Assembly (NCBI GenBank): GCA_011250595.1 | Contig: JAANMP010000002.1 | Span: 1 to 64,000, forward strand | DNA: 64,000 nt | Reading direction: 5' to 3' | Origin: Bacillus sp. MM2020_1 | GTDB lineage: Bacteria > Bacillota > Bacilli > Bacillales > Cytobacillaceae | Shown here: piece after piece, positions 57,302 to 64,000 of the stretch | How the letters are laid out: every line of letters begins with the position of its first letter | How positions within the stretch are numbered: the first letter of the stretch is position 1 | Program-made: the position numbers and the translations under genes | Notes under the pieces: generated by a model | Database searches by the model: none | Told to the model about the DNA's origin: nothing | Seen by the model: only the letters and a program-made list of their open reading frames with translations

Positions 57302-60300
57302 TTAAATGGTAGCTTGTTGATAATGTAAAAATACTTTCACGTGATGAACCAGGCCGTCATCCACCAGTTTCAGATATGTCAGATCTCCGGCATCCTCACC
57401 GTCAACCACCCATTTGACTGGACCAGAAGAATCACGGGAATTGTAAACCTCGAGCGAATAGGTTGTCTTTCCGTATACATAGTCGATATGGAAGGATTCC
57501 CATTCATTCGGTACGCAAGGCTTGATAGAAAGTTGATTTTTCTGAAGCTTGATTCCCAATACATATTCCAGGCCTGCTTGATACATCCAGCTGGATGCTC
57601 CGGTGTACCAGGACCAGCCGCCGCGTCCCTGATGAGGATTCGCTGTGTATACATCAGCAGACATCACATATGGTTCATTTCCATATGTCTGGATATCCCT
57701 CTTGGTGAGCGTATGGTTGATTGGATTAAGGATGGAAAATAGCTCAAAGGCTTTGTCCTGACGATCTAACATTGCCCAGGCGACAATACCCCAAATGACA
57801 CCGTGGGTATATTGTCCGCCATTTTCACGAATCCCAGGCGGGTACCCTTGAATGTAACCTGGACTTGGTTTAGTTACATCAAATGGTTCTGTCAATAGCT
57901 TTACAAGATTTAAATCGCGATCGACCAGCTCATGGTCAAAGGAAGCCATGGCCTGAGTCTGACGCTCAGTTGTGGTGCCCTGAGAGATGACGGACCATGA
58001 TTGGGCGATGGCGTCAATCCTGCATTCCGTGTTAACCTCAGATCCAATCCATGTTCCTGTATCCGTAAACGCCCGGCGGAACCAGCTGCCATCCCAGGCA
58101 TGAAGGTTGAGACTTTTCTTCAATTGCTGGGTGGAGGTCCTGAAATATTCCTCCACATCAGGTGGGAGTACGCAGTCTTCAAGTTGTGAAAATCTATTCA
58201 GGATATCAAGAAGGAACCATCCGAGCCAGATGCTCTCCCCGCGTCCCTTTGCACCGATACGGCTCATGCCATCATTCCAGTCGCCAATCCCCATGAGCGG
58301 GAGCCCATGCTCCCCAAATTTCAATGAATGGTTAATGGCCCGAAGACAGTGGTCCAAAAGTGAACCTGCCTTATCAGACACAACTGTATCTTCGTATCGC
58401 TCAAGTTCTTTTTCACGCAGAACATCACTCCGAAGGTATGGAACCATCTCCTTCAGAATATCGTAATCCCCAGTTTGGTTAATATAGCGGGAAACGGTAT
58501 ACGGAAGCCAGAGAAGGTCGTCTGAAAATTTAGTCCGGATCCCTTTAAATGTTTCTTGATGCCACCAGTGCTGGACATCTCCTTCTTGGTATTGATGAGC
58601 AGCATTAATCAGTATTTGCCTTCGTGTAATGGAAGGGTCGGTATGCAAAAATGCAAGCGAGTCCTGCAGCTGGTCCCGGAAACCAAACGCCCCTCCAGCT
58701 TGATAAAATGCAGTCCGTGCCCATAGGCGGCAAGCAAGCGATTGATACAATAGCCAGCCGTTCATCATGATATCCATGGCCCTGTCTGGTGTCCGTATTT
58801 GTACTTGTCCTAGAATCTTCCGCCAATAATCTGCAACGCTGGAACGTGTCTCCTCGAAAGCAGATGGGTGGCTATACTGTCTAATAAGCGAAAAAACCTT
58901 TTCTTTGGATGAATCACAACCAAACAAAATGGTTACCGTTATTTCAGCATCCTCGGGAATCTCAACGACGGTTTGGAGGGCCCCGCACGTATTGGCAAAC
59001 GCCCCTGTCCGTTTAGAGAGTCCTTTTTGCAAAAGCCCTGCGGGAAAATCTAGTGCCCCGCCATAACCGATAAATTCCTCCCGATCGCCTGTCCAGGAAT
59101 ACAAATTGTCTGATTGTCCTGGCGACTGGGGCATTGCGATATGCATGAAGCTGACGGCATCCCGAAATGTTTCCTGGAAGGAATTGCGGGCAAGAAGCAC
59201 TTTATGTTCCGCGTCCCATTCAGTAATTATAAAGGGCGCCTGTGCTTCACGTGTGACGCCGAGAACCCATTCTGCGAAATAGGTAAGGGAAACTCGTTTT
59301 TTAGACTGGCTTCTATTGCGTAGCCGCAGCTGGAGCAATTTAACCGTATCCTTCAATGGAACAATGATTTCCATTGTATGTGTTAAATCTCCATCCAGTT
59401 GTTCAAAACGGCTGAATCCCTTGCCATGTGTGACTTTGTAGTTCAAATGAGCCCCTGCTGGTTTTGGGGTTGCCGACCAGACTTGATTTGTATCGAGATC
59501 CTGTAAGTAGAGGCACTCTCCAGGCTCGTCAAGAACAGGATCATTGGTCCAGGGAGTGAGTTTACATTCCCTAGAGTTTCTCCACCAGCTGTATCCGGTG
59601 CCAAAGTCCGTGATTAAGGTACCAAATTGTGGGTTGGCTAGGATATTGCTCCACGGTCTCGGCAAATACGAGCCGTTTTGCACGTAAATTTGATAGGCCT
59701 GGCCACCCTCGGTGAAACCTCCCCAGCCATTGAAGAATTCGCCTTCAGCAGAGTAATGGGATGATGGGCCGCTTTTTTTGATTTTTCGTTCGGCTATAGG
59801 CTGATGCTGTTCTGGACGTAAAGGAGCATCGTAAGCAAGCAGCTGTGCACCCAGGCCCGGACCTCCTGCCCGCAGCCAGACACGGGCCGTTGCTTTTAGG
59901 AGGGTATGTACCTTTTCGTCAAGTTGTGAAGCCTTCAACCCGATCATATGCCTCGGTTGTCCCACCCCCCTGGCCGCCATTTGATCCCTTAAACGATTCA
60001 TGAGTTGATCCTGGTACCCGCCCTCGGTCTCATCAAGCACCACCAGGTCGACTTCTAATCCTAGCCTGCACAGGTACTGGTGTTGTTGTGCCGTCAATAC
60101 TACGAATGGCAAATCTGCCGAATGCTTAATTGAAACAACCGCAATCGGGGCATCTCCGCTAATGCCATGGGACCACAAGGCAGACTGGCCTAAACTATTC
60201 TGTGCAATAGCCTTCCTGCGCAAAGGTGTGAAGGCTGGGGTATAGAGAAGGCGTCCTGCCAGCTTTTGGGCGTCCGAAGCTTGCTTTGGCGTTAGGTGCA

Positions 60301-63300
60301 GGTGCCGAAGATCAATTTGCGAGCGGACCAATGCCAGATGAAACATCCGGTCAGCCTGCTTTGGTTCCCGTACCTGCTGAACAATGTCGAGTGCCTGCCT
60401 GCGACTTTCTGCCACACCTGTCACAATGTAAACAACAGCTGCTTCTCCAGGCGCCAAATGAATACGCCGTCTCATAACAAACGCCGGGTCCACAACTGAG
60501 CCAATTAGTCCGTTTAGGGTTGAAACCATGGCTTTTGGTTCCTTCAAGGAATGCCCCCTGCCGATAAATTGGGCACGATCTGTCTCAAATTCGTATCCTT
60601 GTGCTCTAGGGTCATCCACATAAACGGAATGCACGGCCCATATCTCCTGTTCTTCATCCTCACGGGTGCGTTTTTTGGCTAATAAACATTGAGTTTCTGC
60701 ATCGTGGCTTGTGTCGATAAATAATTTACTAAAGGCTGGATGTGCACTCACGGCTGAAGGATTTGCGAGTGCCAATTCTAAAAACGTGGTCACCTCTAAT
60801 AACCTGTCTTGGTCGCTATTGTTTACCAGCTGCAGACGCCGAATCTCTGCATCCACATCAGGGGCCACTGTTATTTCAAGTTTAGATGAGATCTCACGAT
60901 AGGATCCTTCATAGGTTATTTTGTCCAAGCGAAAAACGGAACTTGGCTCTTGTATGGAATAACAGGGAAAGTTCGTAATACTCCATGTTTCTTCTGAAGT
61001 CTTTTCGTGAAGGTATATCATCATGCCAGAATGATCAACAACGGGATCTTCCTGCCATCGGGTGATGGAAAGCCCATTCCATGACAGCATGCCCGTCCCG
61101 CTGCTTGTGCTCATACTTGACATACGGCTGTTTGACAGGACGTTTACTTCGGGAACAATGGTTGGTTTCGTAAATGACCGTTCCAGATTGTCAAAATGTT
61201 CATCAAAAGAGGTGAACTTCTTATGCAGTCCAATAGGCTCTTTCAGTAGAGCCGCTTTTTCAGGAATGCGCTCCTGTAAAAGCAAATCAGCCGTACAAAC
61301 GCGGGCATCGGAATGGAAACGGTTAATCATTTGATCATCCGACAACAAATTGCTCAGGGTCAGCATGCTCATGCCCTGATGGTGCGCCATGTAACTTTGC
61401 ACAATCTGGTATTGCTCGCCATTAGCAAGTCTCGGGGCTGTAAAATCAACGGCCTCAAAATAACCAAACTCGCCTTTTGCACCCAGGTCTCTAAACCTGC
61501 TTAAGGCGGCTAGACCTGCTTCACCAGCATAAGGAAGCGCCATAATGGTGGCATAGGGGGCAAGAACCAGATTTTGCTCAAGACCGCGATCAAGTCCAAG
61601 CCCTGGAACACCAAAAGCACGATATTGATAGTTCAATTGATAATCAAAGGCATAATAACCACTTTCCGAGATTCCAAAAGGCAGCTGGTACTGGTCTGCA
61701 TACTTTCGCTGTTGATGAACGACGCCTCGATAAGTCGAATCCCAGATTGTATTTTTGTAGGTACGCATAATCAGCCTGGGCATTAAATACTCAAACATGG
61801 TTCCTGACCAGGATAATAATGTTTTGTACCGTCCGGCTTTTGTCATCGTCCGTCCCAACGAGAACCAGTGTGAAACTGGTATTTGTCCCAAAGCGATGGC
61901 AACAAAGCTTGTCTGCCTTGCTTCAGAAGCCAACAAGTCATAAAGAATGGAATCTTTCTGGCCAGAATCGACATGGTACCCCAGCGAGAACAGCCGTTCA
62001 TCCGAATTATACAGTGCGGCAAAATTGGTCTGTTCTATTAGTTGATCAAGGTTATGAATGCTGTTCTGGAAACGGTCTTGGTAATGTTCCTCCCGTTTGC
62101 TCCATTCAATCAGGCTTTGCTCCACTGCCATCAAATAGGCTATGAAGTTTCCAGAATCGACTGTCGAAACGTATTTAGGGTAAAGCGGTGTTGCGGTACA
62201 CGTATCATACCAGTTCATCAAATGCCCATTCCATTTCTCCATTCGCTGAATCGTTTCTATGGATAATTCGATCCGGTCCAGCATGGCTGGCGTATCAATG
62301 AAGTCCAGATCCCGGGCGGCCACCACACATGCCAGATATAAGCCAATATTGGTTGGCGACGTCCGATGGGCAATGATTTCTTTTGGTAGGTACTGCACGT
62401 TATCAGGCGGCAGCCAGGAATCTGCTTCCGTGACATATTTATCATAAAAGGCCCAGATTTGCGAGGCTAATTCTGTTAGGTCAGTCTTTGCATCATGAAG
62501 CCATGTCTTTTTCTCTGTCGTTTGTGGCTGATTTAAAAACAGGATGACAGGCCGTGCAAGAAGCCAAATCAAAAGAACTGTTCCACCGAATATCCGTTCA
62601 ACCACCCCGCCAGAAAGGAAAGCGAGTAAAGCAAACAGGAAGATAACGATATAACCAGATACTTCAAACAGGAAAACACGCTTCTTCGTGTCTTCTCGAT
62701 CTGTCTTGGCAGATGGGACCCACTCCAGTAAATTCTTCCCACTAATGAACAAGCGGTAGAGTGTGCGCAAAATAGCATCTAAAGAAAGCACAGCAGTAAA
62801 CGGCAAAGTAATTAGTTGTACTGCGCATTGGGTAAACGTAACCCAAATGGTCCTATTGAGCCTTCTTCCAAAAAGAGCTGACACTAATGCAACCAAAAAT
62901 GGAAGAAATATGGTTCCAAAAACGATGGACACCCAAATCCAAGGCCTGCCAGGGAGCACGAAAAAACTAAGCAGTGCAGTGAGCAGGTAGATCGGTGCAC
63001 GGAGACTTCGGCGCAGATTATCAACAATCTGCCAACGAGTGATGCTGCCTAAAGAAACGGGCCTTCTTTCCCCATGCCGATCTTTGCAGCTTTTGCCCAC
63101 CCATCTGATGAGCTGCCAGTCCCCGCGAATCCATCTATGCACCCGACGCTCGTTAGCGTAAAAAGTACCTGGGTGCGACTCGACAATTTCGATATCAGAG
63201 GTTAAACCTGCCCGCAAAAATCCACCTTCGAGCAGATCATGACTTAGGACCGAATGCTCGGAAATTCGGTCAACCAGTGTTTTTCGAAATGCCTCCACGT

Positions 63301-64000
63301 CAAAGATTCCTTTGCCGACAAAGATGGCATGACCAAACAAGTCTTGATAAACATTAGATATCGCAAAAGAATATGGGTCAATCCCTGGGTCTCCGGACCA
63401 TAAAGCGGCAAATCGCGAATTTTGGGTAGACTCAAAACTCACGCCAATACGGGGCTGCAACAACCCAAATCCTTCAACGACCCGTGTTCCTTCTTTATTT
63501 AACCGCGGACGGTTGTAAGGGTAGTGGATGGAACCCGCGAGCCGGCTAACTACACCGATTGGCAGAAGTGTATCAAAATCGGTTGTAAACACATACCGGA
63601 TATTCTTCAAAATTTCTGCTTGTCCATGGATGGTGGAGTAGCTGGTTTTGTCACTACCTGAAAGAAGCTCTACAAATTCAACTAGCTTGCCGCGTTTCCG
63701 CTCCCAGCCCATATAGGTTTGATCAACTGGATTAAAAAGACGGGATCTATGAAATAGAAAAAACTTCTCAGTCCCGTATTCGTTCTTCAGCTCATCCAAT
63801 CGTTTCACGGCATGTGAGACTAATGCATCGTCCATTGTCGTAGTTTCGGCAGAGGCATCACAAAAGTCTGCCAATATACCAAAATGTATGTTCGGCTGCC
63901 TGTTTCCCAAATAGTGAATCAATAGGTTGTTCACTACATCATCCACTTCTTCCAGACTCGACCAGATGACGGGGATGACCACCATCGTTTTTGCATCTTC
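57302..64000 (-). CDS. Cyclic beta-glucan synthase-like GT84/GH94 protein, partial (N-terminus off the right edge)
   Basis: The frame is open to the right edge, so the N-terminus is missing; 2,232 residues are visible. Counting from the Met at 63985: a glycosyltransferase domain with TTDFD (about 134-138) and RRVHRWIRGDW (about 280), several transmembrane helices (about 330-490), a glycoamylase-like domain (ISESGYYAFDYQLNYQYRAFG, SYMAHHQGMSML), then two beta-supersandwich/GH94 regions and a C-terminal helical barrel with GIGDWNDGM (about 1,900; likely general-acid Asp) and YPPGIRENGGQYTHG. This is the NdvB/ChvB layout, which makes cyclic beta-1,2-glucan. Some homologs are named GH36-type. It is head-on to replication. 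Confidence 0.85.
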   Translation of the reverse strand, partial: EDAKTMVVIPVIWSSLEEVDDVVNNLLIHYLGNRQPNIHFGILADFCDASAETTTMDDALVSHAVKRLDELKNEYGTEKFFLFHRSRLFNPVDQTYMGWERKRGKLVEFVELLSGSDKTSYSTIHGQAEILKNIRYVFTTDFDTLLPIGVVSRLAGSIHYPYNRPRLNKEGTRVVEGFGLLQPRIGVSFESTQNSRFAALWSGDPGIDPYSFAISNVYQDLFGHAIFVGKGIFDVEAFRKTLVDRISEHSVLSHDLLEGGFLRAGLTSDIEIVESHPGTFYANERRVHRWIRGDWQLIRWVGKSCKDRHGERRPVSLGSITRWQIVDNLRRSLRAPIYLLTALLSFFVLPGRPWIWVSIVFGTIFLPFLVALVSALFGRRLNRTIWVTFTQCAVQLITLPFTAVLSLDAILRTLYRLFISGKNLLEWVPSAKTDREDTKKRVFLFEVSGYIVIFLFALLAFLSGGVVERIFGGTVLLIWLLARPVILFLNQPQTTEKKTWLHDAKTDLTELASQIWAFYDKYVTEADSWLPPDNVQYLPKEIIAHRTSPTNIGLYLACVVAARDLDFIDTPAMLDRIELSIETIQRMEKWNGHLMNWYDTCTATPLYPKYVSTVDSGNFIAYLMAVEQSLIEWSKREEHYQDRFQNSIHNLDQLIEQTNFAALYNSDERLFSLGYHVDSGQKDSILYDLLASEARQTSFVAIALGQIPVSHWFSLGRTMTKAGRYKTLLSWSGTMFEYLMPRLIMRTYKNTIWDSTYRGVVHQQRKYADQYQLPFGISESGYYAFDYQLNYQYRAFGVPGLGLDRGLEQNLVLAPYATIMALPYAGEAGLAALSRFRDLGAKGEFGYFEAVDFTAPRLANGEQYQIVQSYMAHHQGMSMLTLSNLLSDDQMINRFHSDARVCTADLLLQERIPEKAALLKEPIGLHKKFTSFDEHFDNLERSFTKPTIVPEVNVLSNSRMSSMSTSSGTGMLSWNGLSITRWQEDPVVDHSGMMIYLHEKTSEETWSITNFPCYSIQEPSSVFRLDKITYEGSYREISSKLEITVAPDVDAEIRRLQLVNNSDQDRLLEVTTFLELALANPSAVSAHPAFSKLFIDTSHDAETQCLLAKKRTREDEEQEIWAVHSVYVDDPRAQGYEFETDRAQFIGRGHSLKEPKAMVSTLNGLIGSVVDPAFVMRRRIHLAPGEAAVVYIVTGVAESRRQALDIVQQVREPKQADRMFHLALVRSQIDLRHLHLTPKQASDAQKLAGRLLYTPAFTPLRRKAIAQNSLGQSALWSHGISGDAPIAVVSIKHSADLPFVVLTAQQHQYLCRLGLEVDLVVLDETEGGYQDQLMNRLRDQMAARGVGQPRHMIGLKASQLDEKVHTLLKATARVWLRAGGPGLGAQLLAYDAPLRPEQHQPIAERKIKKSGPSSHYSAEGEFFNGWGGFTEGGQAYQIYVQNGSYLPRPWSNILANPQFGTLITDFGTGYSWWRNSRECKLTPWTNDPVLDEPGECLYLQDLDTNQVWSATPKPAGAHLNYKVTHGKGFSRFEQLDGDLTHTMEIIVPLKDTVKLLQLRLRNRSQSKKRVSLTYFAEWVLGVTREAQAPFIITEWDAEHKVLLARNSFQETFRDAVSFMHIAMPQSPGQSDNLYSWTGDREEFIGYGGALDFPAGLLQKGLSKRTGAFANTCGALQTVVEIPEDAEITVTILFGCDSSKEKVFSLIRQYSHPSAFEETRSSVADYWRKILGQVQIRTPDRAMDIMMNGWLLYQSLACRLWARTAFYQAGGAFGFRDQLQDSLAFLHTDPSITRRQILINAAHQYQEGDVQHWWHQETFKGIRTKFSDDLLWLPYTVSRYINQTGDYDILKEMVPYLRSDVLREKELERYEDTVVSDKAGSLLDHCLRAINHSLKFGEHGLPLMGIGDWNDGMSRIGAKGRGESIWLGWFLLDILNRFSQLEDCVLPPDVEEYFRTSTQQLKKSLNLHAWDGSWFRRAFTDTGTWIGSEVNTECRIDAIAQSWSVISQGTTTERQTQAMASFDHELVDRDLNLVKLLTEPFDVTKPSPGYIQGYPPGIRENGGQYTHGVIWGIVAWAMLDRQDKAFELFSILNPINHTLTKRDIQTYGNEPYVMSADVYTANPHQGRGGWSWYTGASSWMYQAGLEYVLGIKLQKNQLSIKPCVPNEWESFHIDYVYGKTTYSLEVYNSRDSSGPVKWVVDGEDAGDLTYLKLVDDGLVHHVKVFLHYQQATI

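Noticed and set aside
57330-57350. ACTTTCACGTGATGAA near the end of the glucan synthase gene as a fourth parS
   Set aside because: It shares CACGTG and a few flanking bases but has four to five mismatches to the 16-bp parS consensus.
62569-62778. Short frames on both strands inside the glucan synthase gene
   Set aside because: They overlap a conserved transmembrane segment of the long gene in other frames and have no independent evidence.

Overview
The window is a Bacillaceae chromosome segment spanning the replication origin. The evidence is the conserved order 16S rRNA-gyrA-gyrB-remB-recF-yaaA-dnaN-dnaA-oriC-rpmH-rnpA-yidC-jag-mnmE-mnmG-rsmG-noc-soj-spo0J, followed by ychF, rpsF-ssb-rpsR, gdpP-rplI-dnaC, purA and the walRKHIJ-htrC-rlmH block. 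Sporulation-linked genes (noc, soj/spo0J, yyaC, yidC/jag) point to an endospore former. Gene sizes and motifs are close to Bacillus subtilis. The genus could be Bacillus, Neobacillus or a relative, and the sequence alone does not settle it.

Layout. From 1 to 9,632 all genes are on the minus strand: the 5' end of a 16S gene, then gyrase, recF and the dnaA-dnaN operon, all transcribed away from the origin. The bipartite oriC lies between dnaN and dnaA (about 8.10-8.26 kb, with AT-rich DNA, DnaA-trio-like triplets and DnaA boxes) and upstream of dnaA (about 9.73-10.05 kb, a DnaA-box cluster). From 10.3 to 45.4 kb most genes are on the plus strand, also co-directional with replication: translation and tRNA modification, chromosome segregation (Noc, Soj, Spo0J and three parS sites), ribosomal proteins with SSB, c-di-AMP turnover, replicative helicase, purine synthesis, four tRNAs, a secreted M23 peptidase and the essential WalRK system. 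Further DnaA-box clusters lie upstream of mnmE and around yyzF-rlmH.

From 45.5 kb the content becomes accessory: a bceRSAB bacitracin-type sensing and efflux module (minus strand), an SAM-riboswitch-controlled S-methylmethionine salvage pair (mmuP-mmuM), a BirA-box-controlled operon joining the biotin transporter BioY to an acyl-CoA ligase, a thiolase and two short MaoC-type hydratases, and finally a giant GT84/GH94-type cyclic-glucan-synthase-like protein running off the right edge.

Most unusual features: (i) a 25-bp direct repeat, seen three times (50.11, 52.81 and 57.08 kb), that separates the bce, mmu, bio and glucan modules; (ii) the BirA-linked ligase/thiolase/split-hydratase operon, a candidate biotin-precursor pathway; (iii) a perfect 21-bp inverted repeat inside the ligase gene; (iv) a 52-bp minisatellite after dnaC next to a NERD-domain gene; (v) a copy of the tRNA-Lys 5' end that forms a hairpin just upstream of the tRNA cluster; (vi) remnants of dispersed intergenic repeats.
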